Positions 41,180-50,220 of a stretch of DNA of 64,000 bases are shown here, piece after piece. A program made the translations under genes and the position numbers. Origin of the DNA: an uncultured Chryseobacterium sp. (lineage in GTDB: Bacteria; Bacteroidota; Bacteroidia; Flavobacteriales; Weeksellaceae); the NCBI GenBank assembly GCA_913774355.1, contig CAJYGB010000008.1:62001-126000 (forward strand), given 5' to 3'. The first letter of the stretch is position 1; the number at the start of each line of letters is the position of its first letter. The notes under the pieces were generated by a model that ran no database searches, was not told the origin of the DNA, and saw only the letters and a program-made list of their open reading frames with translations.

Positions 41180-43252
41180 ATGAAGCGAATATCACTTTTT
41201 GTTATTCTGTATTCCTCCTTCAGTTTCTCTCAGGCAACGGACAGCCTGAATGTAAACCAATCTTTAAAAGGAGATTCGGCGAGTAGTTTGAAGAAAAAAG
41301 AAATGAAAACAAAGGATATTGATGATGTCGTGATTACAGGAACCCTAAAGCCGGTCAGCCGTTCCAAAAGTCCGGTAGCGGTAGAAATTTACAGCCAGAA
41401 ATTCTTCCAAAAAAACCCGACACCGAATATTTTCGAATCCATTGCCATGGTGAATGGGGTAAAACCTCAGCTCAACTGTTCGGTCTGCAATACAGGCGAT
41501 ATTCATATCAATGGGCTGGAAGGCCCTTATACCATGATTCTGATTGACGGAATGCCGATTGTGAGTTCACTTTCCACGGTTTACGGACTGAGCGGAATCC
41601 CGAACAGCCTCGTCGACCGGATTGAAGTGGTAAAAGGGCCGGCTTCTTCGATTTACGGTTCCGAAGCAATGGGCGGGGTAATTAATATCATTACCAAAAG
41701 TGCGCTGACCGCTCCGAAACTCAGCGTTGATCTGATGACCACTACCTGGACTGAAAACAATGTGGATCTTTCAACGAAATTTAATTTGGGCAAAAAAGCA
41801 GCTTCATTAGTAAGCCTGAATTATTTCAATGCGACCCAGAGGTTCGATGAAAACCATGACAATTTTACGGACGGCGCTTTACAGAACAGGATTTCCCTAT
41901 TTAACAAATGGAACTTTAAGCGAAAAGAAAACCGGCAGGCCAGCTTTGCGCTGAGGTATCTTTATGAAGACCGGTTCGGCGGAGAAATGCAGTGGAACAA
42001 ATCGTACCGCGGGAGTGATCAGGTGTATGGTGAAAGTATTTACACCAACAGGGTAGAAGCGTTCGGGATGTACCAGTGGCCGTTAAAGGAAAATATCATG
42101 ACCCAGTTTTCCTACAATTTCCACGACCAGAATTCTTTTTACGGGGATCACCCTTTCCTGGCAACCCAGAAAGTGGCTTTTGCACAGACCTACTGGGATA
42201 AAAAGCTGGGAAACCATGATCTTATTGCAGGCGTTACCTTTAAAAGAACGTTCTATGATGACAATACACCGGGCACCTTATCAGCCGACGGTTTCACAAA
42301 CGAACCGATGAGGTCGCCAATTATCGGAGCTTTCATTCAGGATCAGTGGGGAATCAATGAAAAGAATACGTTGTTGCTGGGATACCGGTTTGATTATGAT
42401 AAAATCCATCATGCCATCCATTCGCCGCGATTTGCTTGGAAGTTTTCGCCGAATCCATACCATACGCTGCGCTTCAATTTCGGAACAGGATTTCGGGTAG
42501 TGAACCTTTTTACGGAAGACCATGCGGCACTGACGGGCTCACGGGAAGTGGTGATTCAATCGAATCTGAAACCGGAAAGGTCCGTCAACGGAAACCTGAA
42601 TTACATCTGGAAGATTCCGGCAGGCGAGCGGCTGATCAATCTGGACGCTTCGGCTTTCTATACCTATTTCAGCAATAAAATTACCGGGGATTTCGATAAC
42701 GATCCGGGAAAGATCATTTACGACAACCTTCGCGGGTATGGAATTTCAAGGGGTGCTTCGCTGAATGTAGATTACAGCTTCAGTTTTCCGCTGAGCATTA
42801 ATGCAGGGGTGGCGTTTCTTGATGTATACCAAAAATTTGATGATGAAAGAGAGAAATCTCAGCAGCTGCATGCCCCGAAATGGAGCGGAACCTACGCCCT
42901 GACTTACCGGTTTCCAAATGATCTGACGGTTGATTTTACCGGTCAGTTCTACGGTCCGATGCGGTTGCCGATTCTCCCGGACGATTACCGCCCGGAATAT
43001 TCCCCTTGGTATTCCCTGACCAATATCCAGGTTTCCAAAATTTTCAGGTCCGGGTTTGAGGTATACTGTGGCATCAAGAACCTTTTTAATTTTACCCCTA
43101 AAGATCCGCTGATGCGCCCTTTCGATCCGTTCGACCGCACGGTGAATGATCCGGTAACCAATCCGAACGGCTATACGTTTGATACGACGTACGGCTATGC
43201 ACCGATGCAGAAAATCCGAGGATTCCTGGGGGTGAAGTATACTTTGAAATAA
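41180..43252 (+). CDS. TonB-dependent outer-membrane receptor
   Basis: 690 residues with a signal peptide (MKRISLFVILYSSFSFSQ). The plug domain has the TonB-box-like start DDVVITGTLKPVSRSKSPV, INGLEGPYTMILIDGMPIVS and VEVVKGPASSIYGSEAMGGVINIITK. A 22-strand barrel follows, ending in the aromatic-rich GFLGVKYTLK. The plug carries QLNCSVCNTGDIHING with a CxxC pair, unusual for sugar or siderophore receptors and suggestive of a soft metal or metal complex. Operator-like symmetry at the promoter supports metal control. A thioredoxin-like protein gene follows. The cargo is not proven. Confidence 0.92.
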   Translation: MKRISLFVILYSSFSFSQATDSLNVNQSLKGDSASSLKKKEMKTKDIDDVVITGTLKPVSRSKSPVAVEIYSQKFFQKNPTPNIFESIAMVNGVKPQLNCSVCNTGDIHINGLEGPYTMILIDGMPIVSSLSTVYGLSGIPNSLVDRIEVVKGPASSIYGSEAMGGVINIITKSALTAPKLSVDLMTTTWTENNVDLSTKFNLGKKAASLVSLNYFNATQRFDENHDNFTDGALQNRISLFNKWNFKRKENRQASFALRYLYEDRFGGEMQWNKSYRGSDQVYGESIYTNRVEAFGMYQWPLKENIMTQFSYNFHDQNSFYGDHPFLATQKVAFAQTYWDKKLGNHDLIAGVTFKRTFYDDNTPGTLSADGFTNEPMRSPIIGAFIQDQWGINEKNTLLLGYRFDYDKIHHAIHSPRFAWKFSPNPYHTLRFNFGTGFRVVNLFTEDHAALTGSREVVIQSNLKPERSVNGNLNYIWKIPAGERLINLDASAFYTYFSNKITGDFDNDPGKIIYDNLRGYGISRGASLNVDYSFSFPLSINAGVAFLDVYQKFDDEREKSQQLHAPKWSGTYALTYRFPNDLTVDFTGQFYGPMRLPILPDDYRPEYSPWYSLTNIQVSKIFRSGFEVYCGIKNLFNFTPKDPLMRPFDPFDRTVNDPVTNPNGYTFDTTYGYAPMQKIRGFLGVKYTLK

Positions 43253-43263
43253 ATTGATACAGA

Positions 43264-43465
43264 TTATTAACCACAAAAGTAACAAAAGCTTTTTGACACA
43301 TGAGACACATTAGATTCTAAGTTGTTTATGTTTCGCGTATTTTAGAGCACATAAGAAGAAAATCGAAGATTTTCAGTAGTATTAAATTGTATAATGTGCT
43401 GTGAATTAGGATTTTGAGGTGTGCTATCATCTGTGAACATCTGCGTCAATCTGTGGGAGAAAATC
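43264..43465. repeat. Family A repeat, diverged copy
   Basis: ACCACAAAAGTAACAAAAGC at the left, AGAAAATCGAAGATTTTCAG in the middle and ATCTGTGAACATCTGCG-type text at the right, the same order as the 23-kb copies. Confidence 0.65.
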
Positions 43466-43500
43466 TTCTTATTTAAATATTTAATATACAAATACATATA

Positions 43501-43962
43501 ATGAAATTCCTTAGCTCCTTTTTTATGATCATACCCCTCTTCTGCATCTCTCAGCTCAGGACAATGAGTTTTAAAGATTGGGAAATTAAACAAGCGGAGG
43601 AGCCCAAGCCGACGGTTATTCATATTTATACAGATTGGTGTTCCATCTGCAGGATTGAACAATTTGAACTGAATAAAGACCGAGAGCTTTTGGAATTGAT
43701 CAACGAAAAATTTTACTTCATCTCGTTTGAGGCGGAAAAAATGACGGAAACGGTCAGGTTTCAGGAAAAGATCTTTCGTTATCTTCCGAATGGCAATTCC
43801 GGGATTCATGAACTGGCTCTGGCATTGTCGAAGAACAAAAGCCGACCGGTATACCCGCTGTGGATTATTTTAAACGAAAATCAAAATCTCGTCGATTATC
43901 ACGAGGGAATTTTTCTGCCGGAACAATTGGAGAAAAAACTGGTAGAAATTTTGAATTTTTGA
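43501..43962 (+). CDS. Thioredoxin-like exported protein
   Basis: 153 residues with a signal peptide (FLSSFFMIIPLFCISQ). A thioredoxin fold with the redox motif CSIC in YTDWCSICRIEQFE and the cis-Pro region RPVYPLWIILNE. It is probably anchored in or secreted to the periplasm, acting on thiols. It is the next plus-strand gene after the TonB receptor whose plug has a CxxC, but a repeat of about 200 bp lies between, so co-transcription is uncertain. Confidence 0.85.
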   Translation: MKFLSSFFMIIPLFCISQLRTMSFKDWEIKQAEEPKPTVIHIYTDWCSICRIEQFELNKDRELLELINEKFYFISFEAEKMTETVRFQEKIFRYLPNGNSGIHELALALSKNKSRPVYPLWIILNENQNLVDYHEGIFLPEQLEKKLVEILNF

Positions 43963-44174
43963 AACTGTTAATTTTTTCTCTCGCAGATTGAGCTGATTAC
44001 GCAGATTTTATTTTATCACAAGGCTAAACAACGAATGGATTCACTTGAATATTCATAAGATAAACAAAGTCGTTTATGATTTTCATTTTGTATTTCCTAA
44101 ATAAGCGGAGCACCTTTGTTTAGCTTGAAAATCAGCATTATCATGTTCAGAAGCCTTTGTCTGGCTTTGCGATA

Positions 44175-45029
44175 TTATTTCTTATTCAGCCATGAGTTTA
44201 CCAGCGTCGGATGAGTCTGTACCCATTGTTTGGCGGTTTTTTCTTTATCCTTGCTGTATTCCATTTTGGTTAAAAGATCGGTCATGTCCGCATCGGTATA
44301 ATGCATGTTGGAGAAGAACTTCGCCAGTTCCGGATGGTCTTTGGTAAAGCTTTTACGACTGTAGGTTTTGATCTGTTCTGCATCGCCGAATGTTCTCCTG
44401 GGATCTTCCAGGAATTTCAGCTTCATTTTTCCGAACATCCAGTGCGGCTGCCATCCTGCGACTACAATCCATTGTTTTTGGCGGATCGCATTCTGAAGTT
44501 CGGTGATCATCGCAATCGTGGAAGAATTTACCTGGCGGTAATCCAACTGATAGTCACGGATTGCTTTGTCTGCAGCAGTCGTAAGTCCGGCTCCTTTTTC
44601 GATCCCGATGATCCTATGGTTGAACCGGTCTTTATATTGGTTCAGTTCTGTTATTGAGTTTACCGGAACATAATCCGGAACCACAAGACCGATGCGGCCG
44701 GCATCGTAATTTGTTCCGAGAACTTTCAGATCGGGAAACCGGTTGACTTTTGAAGCGTGGGTATAAGGTAGCCAGACGCCCATGAAAAGATCGGTGTCTT
44801 CATTGTTCATCGAGGCCAGGATCATATCGGTAGAAGCTTTCTGGATGATGACATGATAACCCTGTTCATCAAGGATAGCTTTAGCAACATGCGTCATCGC
44901 AACATCTTCCGCCCAGCCGTCGACCATCCCGATGATAATGTATTTTGAGTTTTTCAGCTGTTTGCAGGAAATCAGTATTCCTGCGATAACGGTTAAAAAA
45001 ACGGGTATTAAATATTTTAAATGTTTCAT
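44175..45029 (-). CDS. Glycine betaine/proline ABC transporter, substrate-binding lipoprotein
   Basis: 284 residues, OpuAC/ProX type. The lipoprotein signal ends in GILISC. The ligand-binding parts MVDGWAEDVAMTHVAKAIL, FMGVWLPYTH and VVAGWQPHWMF hold the Trp residues that form the aromatic box for quaternary amines. It is the last gene of a three-gene operon, one base after the permease stop. Confidence 0.92.
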   Translation of the reverse strand: MKHLKYLIPVFLTVIAGILISCKQLKNSKYIIIGMVDGWAEDVAMTHVAKAILDEQGYHVIIQKASTDMILASMNNEDTDLFMGVWLPYTHASKVNRFPDLKVLGTNYDAGRIGLVVPDYVPVNSITELNQYKDRFNHRIIGIEKGAGLTTAADKAIRDYQLDYRQVNSSTIAMITELQNAIRQKQWIVVAGWQPHWMFGKMKLKFLEDPRRTFGDAEQIKTYSRKSFTKDHPELAKFFSNMHYTDADMTDLLTKMEYSKDKEKTAKQWVQTHPTLVNSWLNKK

Positions 45030-45030
45030 T

Positions 45031-45858
45031 TTACTTTTTTTTCTTTACAAATCCCTGGGTTATACGGTCGAGGATGATGGCTAAAATCACAACGGATAAT
45101 CCGCTTTCAAATCCCAGCCCGATATCCAGGTTGTTGATGCCTTCCAGTACTTTTTCGCCCAGTCCGCCGGCGGCAATCATTCCGGCAATCACCACCATGG
45201 AAAGCGATAATAAGATGGTCTGGTTCACCCCTGCCAGAATGGTCTGCATGGCTAAAGGAAGTTCGACCTTGAATAAAATCTGGCGGTTGGTAGCCCCGAA
45301 AGCCCGTGCCGCTTCCACAATATCCTTGGGGACCGAATCGATACCCAGGGTTGTTAAACGTACTGCAGGCGGCATGGCAAAAATAATGGTGGCAAAAGCA
45401 CCGGGCACCTTACCGATGCTGAAGAACAGCACAGCCGGAATCAGATAAACGAAAGCAGGCATCGTCTGCATCAGGTCAAGCATCGGACGGATTATTTTTG
45501 CGGCCACTTTGTTTTTCGCTGCCCAGATCCCCAGCGGAACCGAAACGAGCAGTGCCGTAAGCGTGGCTACGAAAATCAGCGCTAATGTTTCCATCGTTTC
45601 TTTCCAGAATCCCATCAGGAAGATCAGCGTCAGTCCGCCGGCGGTCATCAAAGCGGTTCCTTTTCCGGATTTCCACCAGGCAAGCAGCGTGAACAGAAGA
45701 ATGATCACGTAAAACGGGGTGTTGGTCAGCAGCCATTCGATTCCGAGAATGGAAGCGTTGCCGATGTGTTTAATGATATCAAAAAATGGTTTGGCATTGT
45801 CGGTGAGCCAGTTGATGGCCGTCTCTACATATTGCCCTATATCTATAATGTTATGCAT
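45031..45858 (-). CDS. Glycine betaine/proline ABC transporter permease
   Basis: 275 residues, ProW/OpuAB type with about six helices (for example FYVIILLFTLLAWW, ATLTALLVSVPLGIWA). The EAA-loop region SVPKDIVEAARAFGATNRQILFKVELPLAMQTI is conserved and contacts the ATPase. It is 6 bp downstream of the ATPase gene and 1 bp upstream of the binding-protein gene. Confidence 0.94.
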   Translation of the reverse strand: MHNIIDIGQYVETAINWLTDNAKPFFDIIKHIGNASILGIEWLLTNTPFYVIILLFTLLAWWKSGKGTALMTAGGLTLIFLMGFWKETMETLALIFVATLTALLVSVPLGIWAAKNKVAAKIIRPMLDLMQTMPAFVYLIPAVLFFSIGKVPGAFATIIFAMPPAVRLTTLGIDSVPKDIVEAARAFGATNRQILFKVELPLAMQTILAGVNQTILLSLSMVVIAGMIAAGGLGEKVLEGINNLDIGLGFESGLSVVILAIILDRITQGFVKKKK

Positions 45859-45864
45859 GTTATG

Positions 45865-47115
45865 TTATTGGTTGTTTGCGATTTCTTTTAATTCGATGAT
45901 TTCTTCTTTGTTGAACCTGGTGGCTTCGATCACCAGTGACAATTGCGTCACCAGCCCCAGGAATTTATTATTCCCGTCCACCACGGCAATCGAGGATTTG
46001 CTTCCTGAAATCAACGGCAGCATTTCTTCCACGGTAGCTTCAGGAAATACCGACGGGACATTGCTGTTGATTACCGATTCTACCGTAGGTTCTTTCTTTT
46101 TGGCGATCTGCAGGATGTCGTCCAGCTTTACAAATCCCAGGAAGGTATTCCGGAAATCCACTACGGGTAAATTTTCCAGGCCGGTGGCCCTCATTTTCCG
46201 GAGCGCGCCTTCCGGGCCGTCTTTCCTGAAACGCACTACCGTAGGTTTATCGAACATTAAAGATTTCGCTGTGATGATGCTTTTGCGGTCTACTTTTTCT
46301 ACGAAGGCTTTCACATAATCACTGGCAGGGTTGGTGAGGATGTCTTCGGCGGTCCCAATCTGTTCGATCACGCCGTCCTTCATAATCACAATACGGTCGC
46401 CGATCTTAATGGCCTCATCCAAATCGTGGGTAATAAAGACAATGGTTTTCTGAAGCGTGTCCTGAAGTTCCAGCATCTGGTCCTGCATTTCAGATTTGAT
46501 CAGCGGGTCCAAAGCTGAAAAGGCTTCGTCCATGAGCAGGACTTCAGGATCATTGGCCAATGCCCTTGCCAGTCCAACCCGCTGCTGCATCCCTCCGGAA
46601 AGCTGTGACGGATATTGGTTTTCAAAACCGTTCAGCCCGACAATATCCAGTGCTTTCTGTGCTTTTTCTTCGCGGGATTTTTTATCTTCACCCCGGATCT
46701 CCAGTCCGAAAGCAGCGTTGCTCAGCACCGTGTGATGGGGCAGGAGTCCGAATTTCTGGAACACCATGCTCATTTCCGTACGCCGTACTTCCAGCAGGTC
46801 TTTGTTGTTTTTGCCGGTAATATTATCGTCGTTGATGTACACGTTTCCCGAAGTCGGCTCGTTCAGCCGGTTCAGGCAGCGCAGAAGGGTAGATTTTCCG
46901 CTTCCCGACAATCCCATGATCACGAAGAATTCCCCTTCATAAATTTCAAAATTCGCTTTGTTGATCCCGACCGTGCAGCCGGTTTTCTCAAGGATTTCTT
47001 TTTTCGAAAAGCCTTGGTCGAGAAGTTCAAGGGCTTTCTCCTTGTTTTTGCCGAAGATAATCGTGAGATCCTCGACTTTAAGTTTTACTTTCTTTTTATT
47101 TTCAATTGTATTCAT
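45865..47115 (-). CDS. Glycine betaine/proline ABC transporter ATPase with CBS domains
   Basis: 416 residues, ProV/OpuAA type. Walker A GLSGSGKST, signature LSGGMQQRVGLARALA, Walker B VLLMDEAFSALDP, H-loop VFITHDLDEA; then a tandem CBS pair at about 280-400 (LPVVDFRNTFLGFVKLDDIL, SSIAVVDGNNKFLGLVTQ), which in this family senses ionic strength or nucleotides. First gene of the osmoprotectant operon. A TAAATTTG -7 element on the minus strand lies about 310 bp upstream, implying a long leader. Confidence 0.95.
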   Translation of the reverse strand: MNTIENKKKVKLKVEDLTIIFGKNKEKALELLDQGFSKKEILEKTGCTVGINKANFEIYEGEFFVIMGLSGSGKSTLLRCLNRLNEPTSGNVYINDDNITGKNNKDLLEVRRTEMSMVFQKFGLLPHHTVLSNAAFGLEIRGEDKKSREEKAQKALDIVGLNGFENQYPSQLSGGMQQRVGLARALANDPEVLLMDEAFSALDPLIKSEMQDQMLELQDTLQKTIVFITHDLDEAIKIGDRIVIMKDGVIEQIGTAEDILTNPASDYVKAFVEKVDRKSIITAKSLMFDKPTVVRFRKDGPEGALRKMRATGLENLPVVDFRNTFLGFVKLDDILQIAKKKEPTVESVINSNVPSVFPEATVEEMLPLISGSKSSIAVVDGNNKFLGLVTQLSLVIEATRFNKEEIIELKEIANNQ

Positions 47116-47432
47116 ATCAGATGTTTTGTATTTAACATAGATTAAAATGTTTATGATTAAACGTTTAACCTACTGTGAAGTTGTATCTGTTGGATAGTAT
47201 CCTATGAAAGGTTGGTGGCAACCTCAATATGAACGACAATATAAAGCCTAATGCTTATATATGGTTGCAGATTTTACTTCTTACAGAAGAATCAGAAAAG
47301 AAAATTTTCTTTAAACAGATGATTATTATCCTTAAAATAATGATCAGATAGGTGTACTACACAACTGGAATTTCTACATTTTGACAAAATGCAGGCCAAT
47401 AGAAAGCATTGCTCTGTAAATTATTGACACTG

Positions 47433-47440
47433 CAAATTTA
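47433..47440 (-). promoter_or_regulatory. Possible -7 element of the betaine operon
   Basis: The minus strand reads TAAATTTG, matching TAnnTTTG. The ATPase start codon is about 310 bp downstream, with no better candidate seen in between. Confidence 0.35.
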
Positions 47441-47600
47441 CGAAATTTAAATTAAATGGATTTTTATGGATGTAAATAATTGAATTGCAGGGTGTTGAAA
47501 AATAGCCGAGTTGTTGTTTTTATAAAGATAAAATATTTGATTTTGATTTACTGAATTAGGGTCAACCTATATTTTTTATTCGGGAAGGTATAATGTGTTT

Positions 47601-47757
47601 TTAACGCAAAGATTTTATTTTCCTGATACATAATTCAAGGGAGCAAAGAATGAATCAGGAAGCTGATTGAAGAAGCTGTCCGTTCGCTTCGCGCAGCAGA
47701 TTTATCTGCCTTTGCCTTCTTAAGATAAACGCGGCCTTAATTAATCTTTGTGTTTAG
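47601..47757. repeat. Family B repeat, copy 1
   Basis: Starts AACGCAAAGATTTTATTTTC and ends TTAATCTTTGTGTTTAG, so it has inverted CGCAAAGATT/AATCTTTGTG ends. Internal landmarks are TAATTCAAGGGAGCAAAG, GAATCAGGAAGCTGATTGAA and CGCGCAGCAGATTTATCTGC. Confidence 0.75.
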
Positions 47758-47798
47758 AGTTATCAATACCTTAAAATAAGTCTAAGTGTAAAAACGAT

Positions 47799-47939
47799 TA
47801 TCAATAGGAACGGGTTTTAACCCGTTCTGATCTAACGCTCATTTTAAATCGGCTTTAGCCAAAATTTATAATAAGTTTTAGTTAAAGTCAGATCCTGATC
47901 ACAATAATGACATCGAACTAAAGCCCAACGCTATTGATA
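47799..47939. repeat. Family C-like element with terminal inverted repeats
   Basis: TATCAATAG at the left and CTATTGATA at the right are exact inverted 9-mers. Just inside the left end is the perfect palindrome GAACGGGTT-TT-AACCCGTTC (47808-47827). GGCTTTAGCC lies further in. A diverged fragment of the left end (TATCAATAGGAGCGAATTTT) recurs at 50701-50720. Confidence 0.65.
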
Positions 47940-48025
47940 GCCTGAATAATGTTTCGAATATTAAATTTTAACTGATAATGATATCGGATTAAGATAGATT
48001 ACAGACCTGTTTCATTTCCGGATTT

Positions 48026-48391
48026 TCATTTCAGCAACACCGCCACTATCGCCAGGATTGCAGGCATCGCCTGTACGAAAAATATCTTTTTCGTGGCGAA
48101 AATACCGCCGTAAATACCGGCCACAGCTACACATCCGAGGAAGAACAGGGCCACATTCGTCTGCCATTCTGGATCTTTGATCAGAAGGGACCAGATGAGT
48201 CCGGCTGCAAGGAAACCGTTGTAAAGCCCCTGATTGGCAGCTAACCCTTTGGTCGGTTTAAACAGGTCTGCCGGAAGGGCATTTCTGAAAACTTCTTTTC
48301 CCTTGGTTTCCCAGGCAAACATTTCTATCCACAGGATGTAAAGATGTTCAAGGGCAACGGCGGCGATGAGGATTTTGGCTACGATTTCCAT
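48026..48391 (-). CDS. DUF1304 membrane protein
   Basis: 121 residues with four predicted helices. Motifs typical of DUF1304 are ALEHLYILWIEMFAW, the NQGLYNGFLAAGLIW segment, FLGCVAVAGIYGG and VQAMPAILA. It is a small inner-membrane protein of unknown function. It stands alone on its strand, divergent from the Crp-type regulator. Confidence 0.87.
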   Translation of the reverse strand: MEIVAKILIAAVALEHLYILWIEMFAWETKGKEVFRNALPADLFKPTKGLAANQGLYNGFLAAGLIWSLLIKDPEWQTNVALFFLGCVAVAGIYGGIFATKKIFFVQAMPAILAIVAVLLK

Positions 48392-48407
48392 TTATTGTTA
48401 TTTCGTT

Positions 48408-48520
48408 TTACTACAGAAGTCAAAAAAGACCAGGCTGCTGAAGATTAAAGTTAATTATTTATGCTCAATAAGTCCATGAAAAGTTTTAAAAATCTTTGAT
48501 TTTTATTTTCAGACACATCA
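48408..48520. repeat. Family A repeat, weak copy
   Basis: CTACAGAAGTCAAAAAAGAC at the left, then AAAAGTTTTAAAAATCTTTG and ATTTTTATTTTCAGACACAT, resembling the end of the 23-kb copies. Confidence 0.45.
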
Positions 48521-48623
48521 TTTTTCATAAGCAAATAGACCATTGTTTTCTGGAATGGCTTTATTAAATGGATTGTTGTAAAAGGCAAAAAAAAAGAGTA
48601 AGTTTGATGATCTAATTTTAATT

Positions 48624-49196
48624 ATGGAATCATTCAGGGCGCATCTGGAAAAGTTCATCAGCATCGATGATGAGAAATTTGATGCTATCCTCTCGTATTT
48701 CCGTGTGCTGGAAGTGAAGAAAAAACAGGATCTGCTGTCTGAAGGGGAAATTTGTCGTTCAATGTTCTTTGTGGTAAAGGGCTGCGTGAGAAAGTTCTTC
48801 ATTAATGAAAAAGGAATTGAACAGACCACTGAATTCGCCATTGAAAACTGGTGGATGACGGATACTTTTGCTTACGAAAGACAGTCGAAAACGGATTTCG
48901 GAATCCAGGCCGTGGAAAGGTCGATTGTTTTGGCCATTGATTTTCAGGACCGTGAAAAGTTGCTGGAAAAATATCCGCTAATGGAACGGTATTTCCGGAT
49001 CGTGTATCAGCGGTCTTCGGCTGCTGCAGAACGGAGGATCCGGTATCTTTACGAATTGTCCAAAGAAGAAGCCTTTATTCAGTTCAGTACATTATATCCA
49101 TGGTTTATTCAAAGAATTCCACAGTATCTGGTGGCTTCCTTTCTGGGATTCACCCCGGAGTATTTAAGTGAAATTAGAGCGAAACTTCGTCCCTGA
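48624..49196 (+). CDS. Crp/Fnr family transcriptional regulator
   Basis: 190 residues. An N-terminal cyclic-nucleotide-binding-like beta barrel (LLSEGEICRSMFFVVKGCVRKFF) and a C-terminal helix-turn-helix (YLVASFLGFTPEYLSEIRAKL) typical of short Bacteroidetes Crp-like regulators. There are no Cys clusters of the FNR kind and the cAMP-binding Arg/Ser set is not clear, so the effector is unknown. The neighbours are DUF1304 (divergent) and repeats, and targets cannot be inferred. Confidence 0.9.
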   Translation: MESFRAHLEKFISIDDEKFDAILSYFRVLEVKKKQDLLSEGEICRSMFFVVKGCVRKFFINEKGIEQTTEFAIENWWMTDTFAYERQSKTDFGIQAVERSIVLAIDFQDREKLLEKYPLMERYFRIVYQRSSAAAERRIRYLYELSKEEAFIQFSTLYPWFIQRIPQYLVASFLGFTPEYLSEIRAKLRP

Positions 49197-49228
49197 AACT
49201 AAAATCGGATATGGCTGAAAGGTTTTTC

Positions 49229-49390
49229 AACGCAAAGTTTTCATTCTATTGACGTATAATTCAAGGGAGCAAAGAAAGAATCAGCAAGCTGATTTGAAGA
49301 AGCGGGCGTTTTATCCATGTGCTCTAAAGAGGATACATTGCAACAGCAGTTTCGCGCAGTAAATTTATTTGCCTTTGCTCACTTTAAGAG
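49229..49390. repeat. Family B repeat, copy 2
   Basis: AACGCAAAGTTTTCATTC at the left, TAATTCAAGGGAGCAAAG, GAATCAGCAAGCTGATTTGA (palindromic AATCAGCAAGCTGATT), then GCAGTAAATTTATTTGCC near the right end. Confidence 0.8.
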
Positions 49391-49595
49391 CCTGTTTAAA
49401 TTTTAATTCAGCAAACTTTCCGTCATTTCTCTTAATTTTCTGAATTAAATAAACTTTGTTTATTCTTCACTTTAATACGATGATTCCAATTTATTTAATT
49501 GAATATCGCCGGGCAATCGGTATATTGATTTTTTTAAGCTAAAATATCTTAAATTCTTAATGTTAAAATATAAAAGGTAAATTTAAACAGGCTCT

Positions 49596-50019
49596 AAAAT
49601 ATGCGGAGTGATTATTAACCTTTTCGTTATGAAATCTGCGCGCTTTATGTAACGCAAAGTTTTCATTTTCTTATCGCATAATTCAAGGGAGCCAAGAATG
49701 AATCAGCAAGCTGATTTGAAGAAGCGGGTGTTTTATCCATGTGCTCTAAAGGGAATGTATAATAGCAGCAGCTTCGCGCAGCAAATTTATTTGCCTTTGC
49801 TCACTTTAAAATATGCGGAGTGATTATTAACCTTTTCGTTATGAAATCTGCGCGCTTTATGTAATGCAAAGTTTTCATTTTCTTGTCGCATAATTCAAGG
49901 GAGCAAAGAATGAATCAGCAAGCTGATTTGAAGAAACATACGTTTTATTCATGTGCTCTAAAGGGAATGTATAATAGCAGCAGCTTCGCGCAGCAAATTT
50001 ATTTGCCTTTGCCTGCTTC
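49596..50019. repeat. Tandem 212-bp duplication carrying family B copies 3 and 4
   Basis: AAAATATGCGGAGTGATTAT begins units at 49596 and 49808, and the start of a third, partial unit (AAAATATGCGGAATAATCAT) lies at 50020; the period is exactly 212 bp. Each unit ends with a family B copy (49651-49807 and 49863-50019). Confidence 0.85.
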
Positions 50020-50220
50020 AAAATATGCGGAATAATCATCAATTTTTGCGTTAATTGTAAAGCAGCATTAATATAACGCATACAGAATATGATACCATGA
50101 AACTCCCCGCGCCTTGCATATTCAACATCAATTTTATAAAAATTCATTTCTTAAACCGGTTTAAGATTTTTGCCGTCCGGAAACGGGAACTTTGCCTCAG
50201 AACTTTTAAACAAAATAAAA

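Larger units (their letters stand above)
47116..48025. other. 910-bp spacer: leader of the betaine operon plus repeats B and C
   Basis: From left to right: a probable long leader of the betaine operon (to about 47430) with small perfect hairpins GGATA-G-TATCC (47192-47202) and GGTTG/CAACC (47210-47223); the minus-strand -7 element at 47433-47440; a family B repeat; a family C element. No gene was found. Confidence 0.6.
49197..50220. other. 1-kb spacer made mostly of family B repeats
   Basis: Three family B copies and a tandem 212-bp duplication take up most of it. A short minus-strand frame inside (49875-50147) is built from repeat text and is not taken as a gene. The last 150 bp serve as upstream region of the AhpD-like gene. 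Confidence 0.7.

Noticed and set aside
42746..43285. 179-codon minus-strand frame
   Set aside because: Antisense to the C-terminal barrel of the TonB receptor, with no protein-like features.
43342..43809. 155-codon minus-strand frame
   Set aside because: Antisense to the thioredoxin-like gene and the family A repeat.
49875..50147. 90-codon minus-strand frame
   Set aside because: Made of family B repeat sequence; equivalent frames in the other copies are not conserved.
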